64,000 nucleotides of DNA from assembly GCF_026745355.1 (NCBI RefSeq), contig NC_079203.1:6545352-6609351 (forward strand), in the 5' to 3' direction. This document shows, in pieces, positions 22,401-33,179 of the stretch. A program made the translations under genes and the position numbers. The DNA is from Beta vulgaris subsp. vulgaris (taxonomy: Eukaryota; Streptophyta; Magnoliopsida; Caryophyllales; Amaranthaceae). Position 1 is the stretch's first letter, and every line of letters starts with the position of its first letter. Below the pieces are notes generated by a model that searched no databases, was not told the origin of the DNA, and was given only the letters and a program-made list of their open reading frames with translations.

Positions 22401-25400
22401 AAGTCCTTTTGAAGATTATGCTGGACCCCATGTAATGCAGATGCAATAGCATATGCATACCTGTGCCGAAAAACAGGAAATTTCCATTCATAACTGACAA
22501 GAAGCAATGGAAGTTCAAATAAAGAGCAACTCTTTTGTATAGTGTCCCTTACATTTCTAGCACCCATCCAAAAGTTTTATCAGTCTCTGGGTCTTCTTTC
22601 ATTTTCAAAGAAATATTCATCCATGTAGGTGCAATCTTAGCCAGTAACTCCTGAACAAAACATTCAGTATGCATGTTCAATTTTCTTCATAAAGAAAAAG
22701 ACACAAATCTCTATATGTAACAAGTACAAATAAAAGAAAAAAGTGAACACAACAAACTAGTAATATATAAATAAGTCTACACCAAAATACTTTCAAAGCA
22801 ACACCAACCTTTTTTATAATTACAGGAGAATTTCCAATGGGATCGATATTTGTCACAGGCCCATTTTCCTCGGGATAAAACTTCCTTACAATTTTTTCAT
22901 GCTCGGCAGGCTTAATGTAGAAAAATGGGAAAGCAGCTGGAAGTCCTCCAAGTGCTAAATTAGGCAAAGGCCTCAAAAATATATGATCAGGCTCAGCCAT
23001 CAAAACATACCTGCCAAGTATGATACTTTGCTGAATACCATTGACATTATGAAGTATAAATTCAATTCATTGGAAGTTCAAAACTTACTCCTCCTCAATT
23101 GGAGCCTTTACTAGCCACTGAACAAAAGCCCATGGTCTGTTCAATACAATATAACCCTGAAAAGAATGTGCAAAGACTTATTTCCAATGAAAGAAGAATT
23201 GAGAAAAGGGTCCAATTACCAAACACGGGAGGCCTAGAAATCTCCACTAATAGAAAAAAGTAAATTCCGCACACCACATAAACACATATACAGCTCCGGA
23301 AAATTAAAAGAACAGTAACCAACTAAATAATGAAACCATACAAAGGAATTGGACTACGTAACTAACAAGAAATTACAACCAAAATCTTGCCTACAGCCAT
23401 CTAGAGGATTGCAAATGACAAAAGCCTCTTAACAGCATAACCAACAGCAAGTTTGAAATTATTACCCACCAATCTAGAGTCTTGAGTTTCTGACCCCTTC
23501 CCCATGAAAATTAACTTACGGAACTATATGAATTTAATCTTTTAAAATTTAGGATGTTTGTTGAGGTCATAATTAACTTAGGGAGCTATATCGAGAAACT
23601 TATCATGCAAATGTCCTATCTTATTTTCAACAGTTCCTCTGTCCTAAAATAATCGCTAAACTTCCTAATATGACAAAGGCGGAAGGCCCACATATTTTAT
23701 TATTTCTCTCTTTTAGTGATCCCCGCTATCTCCTTTTCAATATACCACAACTCACATCTAAGATAGCTCTCCTAATATTCCGTGCAAAGGCTAGTAATGC
23801 GATTTATGAGATGAATGGAGTAATAATTTCAAATAAGGAGTTTGCTAACTAAAACATTTCATTTTTCTTTATCTATATTTCTTATTTTCAAGATAATAGG
23901 AGTCTTATATTAGGCAGTTTATGAGACAAGTGTAGAATGAAAGAGTGAGAATTTTCTATCCAATTGCTAAACCTCATTTTAGTGACTTGCATGTTGCATC
24001 CTTTCGTATCAAAGAAAATATGAACACTTACGGGACTTAGGCCAATGATGGTGGATGTTTTATAATCTATAAACCTAAACCTTATTTACATAATTTTCAA
24101 AAAGTCTAAAGTTCAGCCTGTAAAGTTCACATAACTTTTAATTCTCTCTGAGTTTCATCCACTAAATAAATTACATCCCTTCTAAGTTCTAAGACTTTGC
24201 TCAGATTTTGAGTGTAAAGCTTATGTCCTCTGTTCATTATTGAGCAAATAGTTTTACGAGAACATATCCATATGATATTCAAAGAGCCCTCATGTGACAA
24301 AATTGCTTAGCCACATCATATCTCAACTATGGCTTGACTATTACTCCACTATCTGTAATTCAATGGTTCTTTGTCAAATCAGAAAAACTAATAGTGATTT
24401 GATAAATAAATAATCATCAACACAAAAGTTAATATGTAATCTTTTGCCAGCAAGGCAGCAACAACCTAATACTGACATAGGACTATAGGAGTATTTGACT
24501 GATAACCTTGTGCCAATTGCCAAATAGTTCATGGGAGCATTCTCTAGGATGGCTTCGCCAAAACACATCATAAACAAAAGCCGAAAACATAGACAAAACA
24601 CAACCCGAAAATCAACACTCATCAAACTGAGCATGACTGAAATAGATACACGTCTAACAACAACCAAAATCAAACTGACATGTTATCCATAGGGGTGCTT
24701 AATCTACAAAGTACAAACTGATTAGAGAAACATAATTAGCAAAACACAAGAATCTACTAGATTTCAAGCATTTACAAACATCAGTAGAAGATTTAGCTCC
24801 CAAATGTATAAAGCTCCTGAAAACCAAGGTTTATCTTCCATGGAGAAAAACTAACCCCTCAAATATTTGCCAAGGTAACCTGCTCCTAGATGTTCGAAAT
24901 TTCCAAATACGTCCACAAACACACACACACACACAAACAAGTAACTAATTAAAGAATCTGCAGTTTTTTTGGGATCCTTTAATATATGTTGTTCAGCTCT
25001 CGCTTCTAAAATCTAAAATGCTACTCTGGTACTTTCTAGAAATTGTAGATACTTATTAAAGGAAGGGGTTAAAAAGAAAAAAGAAACCAGCATCTCTGTG
25101 AGGAGAACTTTAAACATGGACAGTAAACGCACAAAGAGTAAATGATAGAGTATACAGCAAGTAACAAGAATTATGCTTATTCATTTGCCAGTAGCTACTC
25201 CTACGACAAATAGCCTATACATAAAAGATATATTACAAAAATTGGTTGATATTACACCTAATTGTAATTAGCAAATAAGAGAAGAACAAGAAAAGCAATA
25301 GCTCAAAATAAATACTAACCCGATCCAAACCAGCTGGAAGAGGATCAACGACATAAGTTGGGATCTCGTCCATCAAGTCATCAGACCTCCCAGAATGCAA

Positions 25401-25739
25401 AATTCTGGTAAATCCACCAAAATCAGATCCAGGCAACTCCTTCTGCTTCTTGTACCAGTAGTACATAATTCGACATTGCCATTTGCTATAAGGTGCATCA
25501 GTTGCAGTCAAAGCTACATGAAAGGGTTCTTTACCTCTTCTTGGTCCTTTCAAATCCTCAGGAATTCCAATTACAGGGTCAGTGAACATATCGGTATCGC
25601 TGTCATTCTGAACCCATGAACTTATTCTTCTATTGTGGATAACCGTCATTATCAAATTATATGTTGCAAAGAAAACCCCCATAGCCAAAATAATCAACAG
25701 TAGGGGAGAAGCTCGTCCCATGTTCTTCCTCCCAATCAT
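19483..25739 (-). CDS. Hydroxyproline O-arabinosyltransferase (HPAT/RDN1-like)
   Basis: Eight exons on the minus strand: 25320-25739, 23089-23156, 22809-23010, 22553-22650, 22391-22460, 22223-22294, 21840-21953 and 19483-19545. All introns are GT-AG. The exons total 1,107 nt (368 residues plus TAG), in phase throughout, which matches the family length. The N-terminus (MIGRKNMGRASPLLL, then a hydrophobic stretch to about residue 35) is a type II Golgi signal anchor. Family landmarks in order are 'WQCRIMYYWYKKQK', 'GGFTRILHSGRSDDLMDEIP', 'GYIVLNRPWAFVQWL', 'MAEPDHIFLRPLPNLA', 'GPVTNIDPIGNSPVII', 'APTWMNISLKMKEDP', 'YTYGCDYNMK' and 'GKIGEWRFDKRS'. The enzyme adds L-arabinose to hydroxyproline of extensins and CLE-type peptides; it is closest in style to HPAT3/RDN1 proteins. 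Introns 1 and 7 exceed 2 kb and hold repeats. No defect was seen. Confidence 0.95.
20570..21513. mobile_element. MULE-type element with ~280-bp terminal inverted repeats in HPAT intron 7
   Basis: The arms 20570-20847 and 21233-21513 are near-perfect inverted repeats starting GGGAAATTTCCTTAGGTA. A 9-bp target duplication TTTTTTATA flanks it exactly (20561-20569 and 21514-21522). Long TIRs with a 9-bp duplication are the Mutator-like hallmark. The 385-bp centre has no reading frame, so it is non-autonomous. Transcribed within the HPAT pre-mRNA, it would form a very long stem. Confidence 0.92.
24919..24939 (+). repeat. CA microsatellite in HPAT intron 1
   Basis: A run of alternating CA repeats, about 20 bp, lies inside the 2.2-kb first intron. 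Confidence 0.7.
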
Positions 25740-25774
25740 AATCTATCAATATACTAAAATCGTAAAACCTTAAT

Positions 25775-26175
25775 CAATCAAAATTCAATGAACCCACTTC
25801 ATCATACACCAAGATAAACCATTGCAACCCAGAATCTTCAATCAATCCAGTCCCACTCCAGAATATAAAATCCTAAAACCTCAAACAATCAAAATTCAAA
25901 GAACACACTTCATTATACACCAAAATGAACCAAATTAACCCAAATTCATCAATCAATCCAGTTCCACTTCAAGCTATAAAATTCAAAAACCTTAATCAAT
26001 CAAAAATCAATGAACCCTCTTCATCATACACCAAGATAAACCATTTTAACCCAGAATCTTCAAGCAATTCAGTTCCACTTAAGGCTATAAAAATCCTAAA
26101 ACCTCAACAATCACAACTTCATCATACACTAAAATGAACCATTTTAACCCAAAATCATCAATCAATCCAGTTGCA
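25775..26175. repeat. Tandem ~110-bp repeat (four units) just upstream of the HPAT start codon
   Basis: The landmark 'cttcatcatacaccaa' and its variants begin at 25797, 25908, 26019 and 26117, giving periods of 111, 111 and 98 bp. Each unit also carries 'aatcaatccagttccact' and an 'aaaacct...aatcaa' block. The array starts less than 60 bp upstream of the HPAT ATG (minus-strand gene), so it lies in the 5' leader or a leader intron. Confidence 0.85.
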
Positions 26176-27160
26176 CTTCAAGCAACAAATTGCAACTGCT
26201 AAATCTTCGCAAAGAATTTGATAACACACAACATGCAATTCCAAAACTACACCAACTTCAGTTCAAGCTTCAATAATCAATCTGTATAACAAAAATAACC
26301 ACCAAAACAGAAATAAACGGCCAAATTCAAATCATGGGCACATAACAAAACAACATTTATTCAAAATATAGAAAACAAAAATTGCAAACTTACAAATCTA
26401 ACACAATGAATCACATAAAGCTTCAAATTTTGACTAACCCATAAAAGATTTTAAGTCAACACAACAAATTAGTGACAACAAAAAACAATTGCAATAAAAA
26501 AAAAATAATGAAAGGGATTGGAGTTGATAACTATAATTAGATACAAATTAAAAATAAAAAATACAATTAAATGACAGATAAGCAAGAAGTAGCACTAGTA
26601 CTAGGTAAGATAAGATGAAATCAAAGAAGTGCATGAAAACGTACAAGTGAAGTTAATAGAATAATAGAGAGAGAAAGTGCGTTACATGTAATCACTGGAT
26701 GTGCAAATAAGAGGAGAGAGAAAGAGATCCAAATGTAATTGTTTGGATCCGAAGATTATGATGAACAAAAGAAACAAAATTTATAGGAAAGTTTTAATCT
26801 TTTTTCTGAAGAGTATCAAGTTATGAATATGATTTATGTGAAAATGTAAGAAGAGTGCAAGTTTCACTCTTTCTGGCAAGAAAAAAAGAAATTAAATGTT
26901 GCGTTTTTATTTTTTTTTCTTCCTTTTTTTTTGGCCGATTTTGATTTATGAATAACTTTGAATATTTTTTTGGCGAGTTTTATGACGGGGAAGAGTAAGA
27001 GTCAAGTCAACTCATCTCCTTCCTGTTTTAAAGAGTATTATATTCTTCTTCTTTTTTTTTTTGACAGAGTATTATATTCTTGAAAATGAAATGATTTCTT
27101 ATAGAAGTAGATTTATGTGCATTTATTATTATCTTGTTTTGATGTGTGTGCGCATTTAAT
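26176..27160. other. Upstream region of HPAT, no gene seen
   Basis: AT-rich, without a supported frame. GA-rich stretches at 26660-26730 could belong to the HPAT leader read on the minus strand. I cannot place a promoter with confidence. Confidence 0.4.
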
Positions 27161-27164
27161 ATTT

Positions 27165-28682
27165 AATGTTCCATCATGGTGTCCTCTTTTGAACTGACTA
27201 TTTTGCCCTCCTTTCCCTTACTAAATTACAAAATAATATCAATACCAAAATGGGGATTCAAACAAAGCTACCGGAAATTAAATTTCAACATCACTCCCAA
27301 ATCACTTATGTTAGGAAACTTTATAAATCCCTTTCTAAATCACGTTCAAGAAATCCCGCAAATCACTAAACTTTACAAAAAACTAAAAATTAACTTGCAA
27401 ACCAAAACTAATATAGTAGGGCGTAAATATATAAAAAAAACATTCACAAAATTCACATACAAATCATTATTCTCAAGAACTCACAAATTTCACTTACAAA
27501 TTATTCTTTACCTATACACGCTATGCATAAAAATCTGTAAAAAAACATAAAATTTCAACGAGGATATCACACATTTGTCCATCGGCGATTTGCAAACTTC
27601 CAAAAAGTACATAATTCTTTTAATCTTCCAAGTTATTTCAAATTAGTTGAAAAAACAATAGCAATTGTTATGTAGCGACTATAGAAAAAAAGGAGATGAT
27701 AACAATTAGTTCAAAGGACTTAAATTTAACCCTTTATTTTCACATGAAATGAGAGAACAAGATAAAAGTAACAAATTTAGTTTTTTTTATAAAAAAAATC
27801 CAATATTAAAAATTATGTTCATAGCTTTTGCAAAAAAACCATTTTCACAAATAAATTTTGAAAAAAAAAAAATATCAAAGTTTTCGCGAACGGTTTTTGC
27901 AAAAATCAATTTTCAAAAAAAAAATTAATTTGCTAAAATCATTTTAGAAAAAAAAATTACATTATTTTGCGAAAACAAATAGTGAAATTAGCACCAAGAC
28001 AACTGTAAAATTTTGAAATGGAAAAAAAGGGATTTATATACAATTTAAATTTAATTCATTTTCATGTTAAATCAGAAAACAAGATAAAAGAAATGATTTT
28101 AGTTTTTTTTAAAAATATCCAATATCAAATTGTGTATGAAAATTTACAATTTTATCTCAAATATAATTTTAAATATGAGACTGATGAAAATTTTAAATAT
28201 AAGTTTGTGAAATCATAATTTATATGTTAGGCAAGAGAGGTGACTATTTGATTGTATTTCAAAGAATCTTATTCACAAAATGGAGGTGACCGTAAAATAC
28301 TAACTTGCATTTTCTTTTTGTTTACTACTTAGGGCCTGTTCTCCCCAGCTTATTTTCAGTTCAGTTCAGTTCAGTTCAGTTCAATTCAGTTCAGTTCAAT
28401 TCAGTTCAGTTCAGTTCAGTTCAATTCAGTTCAGTTCAGATCAGTTCAGTTCAGTTCAGTTCAGCTCTTGACAATACTTTTACTCTCACGTATCACTATT
28501 CATTTCAGTTCAGTTCAATTCAGTTCAGTTCAATTCAGATCAGTTCAGTTCAGATCAGTTCAGTTCAGTTCAATTCAGTTCAGTTCAGTTCAGTTCAGCT
28601 GTTTTATGCCGAAGAGAACAGTCCCTTAGTAATAATTAGGCCTAAAAAGGTCATCGCACGCATCGCGTGCATAAAAAGCTAG
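27165..28682 (+). mobile_element. Helitron-like element, 3' end clear, 5' end approximate
   Basis: The 3' end has a perfect stem (GCACGC-atc-GCGTGC at about 28656-28670) followed by ATAAAAAGCTAG, with T next, as Helitrons have CTRR next to a host T. Near 27175 the sequence 'ggtgtcctcttttga' matches the start of the better-defined Helitron at 29235 (gtgtcctcttttga), so the left end should be close to 27165-27175. There is no helicase frame. It hosts the Tourist-like MITE at 28332-28625. Confidence 0.6.
28332..28625. mobile_element. Tourist-like (PIF/Harbinger) MITE containing a (TTCAG)n array
   Basis: The terminal inverted repeats GGGCCTGTTCTC and GAGAACAGTCCC are flanked by a 3-bp TTA duplication (28329-28331 and 28626-28628), the PIF/Harbinger signature. 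Most of the interior is two blocks of pentamer repeats (about 28354-28464 and 28503-28598) of TTCAG with TTCAA and ATCAG variants. Confidence 0.85.
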
Positions 28683-28692
28683 TATGTTACTA

Positions 28693-28919
28693 TTCCTTCC
28701 GGTTTTTATTAGTTTATCTGTATTTCTTTTTGGGATGTCCTTTATCAATTTACCCTTTTTTTTGTTTTTATTTTTTGAATGGGACCACTAACTTTTCATC
28801 ACACATGCATTCAACTTTAATATAAAATAATAATTTATCTTTCTTTTTATGACCCACAACATTATTTCTCTTAAAATTCTGTACAAAAGAAAGGGGTAAC
28901 TAATAAAGATCGGAGGGAA
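28693..28919. mobile_element. Stowaway-like MITE
   Basis: Inverted termini (TTCCTTCCGGTTTTTATTAG on the left; the right end complements to TTCCCTCCGATCTTTATTAG) are flanked by TA at 28691-28692 and 28920-28921. 227 bp, non-coding. The same terminal family occurs at 30358-30630. Confidence 0.8.
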
Positions 28920-28994
28920 TATTTATTAATACACCGGTGAATAAGTGGTACTCTCCTTTAGGGCTCTAGCTAATGCCAATGCTTTACTTTCATG

Positions 28995-29090
28995 TCAAAC
29001 CCCTCAACTAAAAAAAAAGTTGTGCAGTTACAACGTATCGAATATGTGACCTTTGAAATGAAAAGTGAAAGTTTAACCATTGACCCATCA
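28995..29090 (-). mobile_element. SINE-like sequence
   Basis: On the minus strand a tRNA-like A box (GGGTCAATGGTTAAAC) and a B box (CACATATTCGATAC) are spaced as in pol III promoters. The stretch between the boxes resembles that at 49848-49910, which suggests the same family. No clear target duplication was found. Confidence 0.45.
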
Positions 29091-29234
29091 TAACATCATT
29101 GTTTAGTATTTCAAAATAAAATAAATATAATAAGGTATTGTAATTATATCTCATTAAAAAACTACACAAGTAATTAGATATATATTGAATATATTAATGG
29201 TAATGATAATAAAAATCCCCAATATTTCATATAA

Positions 29235-29759
29235 TCTCTATTATATAAGGCAAGGGAGGGGGTGTAGTGTCCTCTTTTGAAGTGACCAAAATACCCTTAA
29301 TGATCTAATTAATGGAATGAAAAAAATTACAAAAGCAAATCATCATTTAAAAATTCTCATTCCAACTTGCCATTTAAAACAAGTTTAAAATGGTATATGC
29401 ATCAAATACTTCAATCAAAAATTAAATGGACAAAATATTTATACCTTATAAAAAAAGATGGCATACATAACGTGCACATGAAAAGTTTGAACATTCATTA
29501 CCTTTGATACTCTTTAATTCAGTTAAACCAACTCATTATTTTTGTTCTTTCTGTTCAATATTCATTCACAAAAAATTAATGTTAACAATCACTCACAACC
29601 TTTTTATTTTTTTACATTAGCGAATTAATATATCTAAATTCATCTAACTGTTGAAATTTTTCATATTCAAGTTTAATCATAAATAAAGTACGAATGGAGT
29701 ATCTAATAGAATAACAAATTTTGAAATTAACGCACGCATCACATGCATATAAAGGCTAG
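29235..29759 (+). mobile_element. Non-autonomous Helitron, 525 bp
   Basis: It starts TCTCTATTATATAAGG after host A (29234). It ends with a small stem (acgCACGCATCACATGC) then ATATAAAGGCTAG before host T (29760). The TC start, CTAG end, A/T insertion site and 3' stem-loop are the Helitron criteria. No coding region. Confidence 0.82.
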
Positions 29760-29831
29760 TAGAGTAATAAAATATGACATTTTGTGTCTAGTAATCCGGC
29801 AAAAGTTCAGAAAATATCTATGAAATTATTA

Positions 29832-30017
29832 GGGAAAATGATATATGTAGCCCTTAGGGCTATGTATAAGGTGCTTAAAATGGAAATAAAATATTAAATC
29901 AAGCATTTATTACCTCAGTTGATGTGAAAATGTGTCTTGAATTCTTAAACTGTTTCCATTTAAAGAAATGTATTTAATGCTTATATGTAGCCCTAAGGGC
30001 TACATATAACATTACCC
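29832..30017. mobile_element. hAT-like MITE, 186 bp
   Basis: Inverted termini of about 40 bp read GGGAAAATGATATATGTAGC on the left and complement closely on the right; each contains the small palindrome CCCTTAGGG or CCCTAAGGG. A perfect 8-bp duplication AATTATTA flanks the element (29824-29831 and 30018-30025). Confidence 0.88.
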
Positions 30018-30065
30018 AATTATTAGAGGCAAAATTTGTTTTTCTTTTAGAATGAGAACTAAAAC

Positions 30066-30912
30066 TAATGAACGAGTATAGTTTCACATGTATTCCAAGA
30101 CTTTAAAGCAAATTAATCAAAGCAAACTTTGACATTGCATCTTTTGCGTGATATAATCTGCTTCTCTCATTTCTAAGATCTCATAATACCTTTTGTCTTA
30201 TATGTTCAGTCACTCCACATTTCTTTTCTTTGCAACAAATTACAACAATATTTCAGAAGTCAGATCAATTAAAAGCTTAGTAAAAGAAATCAAAAGATAG
30301 AATGAAAATTTGAAAACAATCTAAAGTCAATATGTCCATGAAGATATTTGAGCATTACTTCCTCTGATTTTTATTAGTTTATAAATTTTTTGGAAACATA
30401 TTTATTGAAATACTAATTTAAACCTTAATATCACTAATTATTAATAAGCAAAAATTCAAAAAATAATTGATATTTGGATAATGCACATTGTGACGAATCT
30501 GACAAGATCTCACATGATTATATTTTTCCTTAAATACAAATTACAGAAAATAGGAAAAAAAAAACTCAAAATCATGCATATGAATAGTGTCAAAAGTCAA
30601 AATAGATAAACTAACAAAAATCGGAGGGAACATTTAGCCTTATTATGAGCAACCAAATGAGTCACCGAATTTGAAAAGCAAAAAACTAATAGATGAACAT
30701 GAAATCCATAAACTTCTATATTTCTTAATAAGATTCTCATTCTTCTTTCATTATAGAAAAATGAAAAACAACAAAGCAAAATTAAGGAAACTCAAAAATC
30801 TAGTTTCCATAAAATTTACTTTCTCTTATATCGAATTCTAAAAACTCCTTTTTCTTTCTCATTTTCATCCTTTTCCTTCTCATTCCTTGAGATGCATGAC
30901 TATTATCTAGTA
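30066..30912. repeat. Dispersed repeat, copy 1 (pairs with 57140-57826)
   Basis: It is homologous along its whole length to 57140-57826, for example 'ttgacattgcatcttttgcg' and 'aatagatgaacatgaaatcc' in the same order. Copy 1 is longer because of the MITE at 30358-30630. No coding potential was seen. Confidence 0.85.
30358..30630. mobile_element. Stowaway-like MITE with a related empty site
   Basis: The termini CTTCCTCTGATTTTTATTAG and, on the right, TCGGAGGGAAC are inverted repeats. The paralogous repeat at 57140-57826 lacks the element and reads 'gagtattatttagcat' across the site, so both ends are defined directly. The left TA is kept and the right one is now CA. Confidence 0.88.
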
Positions 30913-30916
30913 TATA

Positions 30917-31174
30917 CTCCCCCCGTTCTATAGGGATACTTCTATTTTTACTTTTCATAATTGATGCATGTTATATTATTAATATTTTTAATTATATAAT
31001 AGTAAAAGTCACAAAAATATGGTATTTTTAAAATACTCATTATGATGAATCAAATTAAAACCCACATAATTATATTTTTTATTCTTATATATTTGAAAAT
31101 TTTGAGAAATTTAATTTTGCTTATAAATATGTTCCAAGATTGCAGACTGTAATTTTTTAATGGAACTGAGAAAA
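30917..31174. mobile_element. Stowaway-like MITE, decayed right end
   Basis: The left terminus CTCCCCCCGTTCTATAGGGA is inverted relative to the right 'ggaactgagaaaa', with TA on both sides (30915-30916 and 31175-31176). The interior matches the element at 61334-61720 (catgttatattattaatatt). Confidence 0.7.
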
Positions 31175-31236
31175 TACTCAAAAATTATACTTCTAACCAT
31201 TCACCTTCTAAACATCTGTATAAGTTCATTATTATC

Positions 31237-31374
31237 GAGCGGCAGGTGATATCCTAGTGTTGTTGGCATCACCTCCGTGTCCAGAGATCGTAAGATCGAG
31301 TCTTACCCCTTGCAAAGAGAGATCCCCAATTTCCCCCCTTTTCTTTTAAGGGACTTCATCTTATCTTAAAAGAT
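31237..31374 (+). mobile_element. tRNA-derived SINE, 138 bp
   Basis: Perfect 13-bp target duplications GTTCATTATTATC lie at 31224-31236 and 31375-31387. Inside are an A-box-like stretch (GTGATATCCTAGTG) near 31246 and a B box (GATCGAGTCTTAC) near 31293, spaced as in a pol III promoter. The 3' end is T/A-rich without a long poly(A). Confidence 0.85.
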
Positions 31375-31593
31375 GTTCATTATTATCAATTTTATTAAAC
31401 TAGCAATAGCGACACCAAAAAATGAAAAAAACTAAAAATATGAATATTACTTTCGGGAGAGATAAACCAATAATCATTGTGAAAATTAACCTTCATTGGC
31501 TCTACGATAATAGGCGTGAAAGGAAGTGTAAGTAAAGTATGCCCCTAATCTTGGTCCAATTTATAAATATATAAACTCCTAATCTTGGTCTAA

Positions 31594-31927
31594 TCTATAC
31601 AAATATATTAAAAGGCGTGCGTGATAATGTATACGCGTCACGTGGCTCCTCTGTTACTCCACTAGAATTGTCCAATGTGTACATAAGTCATGTCAATTAA
31701 CAAAAGTAAAATTAACTTGCAACAAGATTTGAACCCATGACCTCTTGCTATTATACATGACAATCATCTCAACCAATTTTTAATCATGCTTTAAGTATCC
31801 ACATTGTTATATTTGTACCTTTTAAATGTTGAGTTTTCCTTAATATATTTTAATAGAAATGAAAAAAATTCATATCAAGTTCGGATAACAATACCAACTC
31901 GGGGTAACTCCCGGACCCAAATACTAG
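31594..31927 (+). mobile_element. Non-autonomous Helitron, 334 bp
   Basis: It starts TCTATACAAATATATTAAAAG after host A (31593). It ends with a stem-like CTCGGGGTAACTCCCGG then ACCCAAATACTAG and host T (31928). The 3' end resembles that at 54427 (GCCCGGGCCCATATACTAG). It lies 18 bp left of the solo LTR. Confidence 0.72.
31710..31795 (-). mobile_element. SINE-like sequence within a Helitron
   Basis: The minus strand shows 'TTGGTTGAGATGATTG' (A-box-like) and 'GGTCATGGGTTCAAATC' (B-box-like). No duplication was identified, so it may be captured tRNA-like sequence. Confidence 0.35.
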
Positions 31928-32271
31928 TTTATAAATATATAAACTGTAATCCCCCGTAAATTTATGGATTTCATAAATATATTTTAATGTTTATTTATAT
32001 ATATATTAGTATGTTTTAGTATTTATATAATTTATTTCTGAAAAGGTTGACTAGTTAAAAGTCAAAAGAATGATTTAATGATTTAAATAATCAAATAGTT
32101 TATTTAGTCATGTTTTGAAAAATTATTTTATAACTAAACTAGTGGAGTTAAAGTAAAAAGATTTTGATATTGGGTTAGAGGAGACCAAACCTTATAGCTT
32201 TTCTTATGTACATCTTTATTAAGCTAATCCATTAAGGCCCAATTCATTATTAGACCCCTAGTAGAGGAAAC

Positions 32272-32279
32272 TATAAATA
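32272..32279 (+). promoter_or_regulatory. LTR TATA box
   Basis: TATAAATA lies about 330 bp into the solo LTR and is followed by a CT-rich leader-like stretch (32320-32420), as at an LTR U3-R junction. Confidence 0.55.
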
Positions 32280-33179
32280 CCCTTTCTTTACACAACTTCC
32301 CACACATTAAACACATTTATTTTCTCTCTCTTCCTCTCCTATTTTCGGCACTTTCCTCTTCTCTTTCTCTCTCTCTCTTTTCTTTTTCTCTCTCTCTTCC
32401 CCTTCAGCCTTCACTCCTCCTCGCCGTCCGTCGGACACCGCAAGCCGACCACCGCCAGCAGCCCACCAGACCGACGACAACAGCCAGCACTGCTCTCCCT
32501 CATGTTGCGCGTCCTCCCTCCTCTTCTTTGTTAATTGGTTATTTTTCTTCCTCCTCAAGTTATTTTAATGCAAAGTTTGTATTTTTAAGATTTGTTTTAA
32601 TATGATTAACGTTTAAAAGTTATAGTTTGATTATTTAATTAATAATCTAAGATTATACTCCCTCCATCCCAAAATATAGTTCCCATTTGGGTTTTTTCAC
32701 GGTAATTTAGGCAAAGTGAATCTTAGTGAATCTTGGTTTTGCATTGGAAAGTTAAGTGATTAGGTAGTTAGGAGATTTTAAAAAAAAAATTAAAAGCGTG
32801 TTCTGGTAAGAATTTCACGGTTATTGAAAGAGGAAGTTGAATGGTTCGCTACAATTAAACACTGATTTATTCAAGACTACTTTTGATTACATATGGAATC
32901 CATACCTTTTGAAACTGACCAATGAGAATCCTTAAAGTCACATTTTACAACCAATAGAATTAAGGAAAAGGGGAGCACACAGATTGTTCCTAAAAATAAA
33001 TTTTGGCAGAGAAAAAAACTTCCCTCCAAAACTTAAGTCTAAAAAAAAACTGTTGGTTATCAATCTGTTCTTCTATAAATAGTGGAATATTACAGGGGAC
33101 TTGGCACAAAACCAACCTCCTGAATCATACACAGAGCATAAAAAAAAACTTTATAATCATACACTGCATCATTGCCCAG

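Noticed and set aside
27176..27550. 124-codon frame near the start of the Helitron-like element
   Set aside because: AT-rich, Lys/Asn/Ile-rich composition typical of chance frames, with no recognisable domain.
28305..28682. 125-codon frame with repeated Ser-Ser-Val-Gln-Phe
   Set aside because: It is a translation of the (TTCAG)n microsatellite inside a MITE, not a protein gene.
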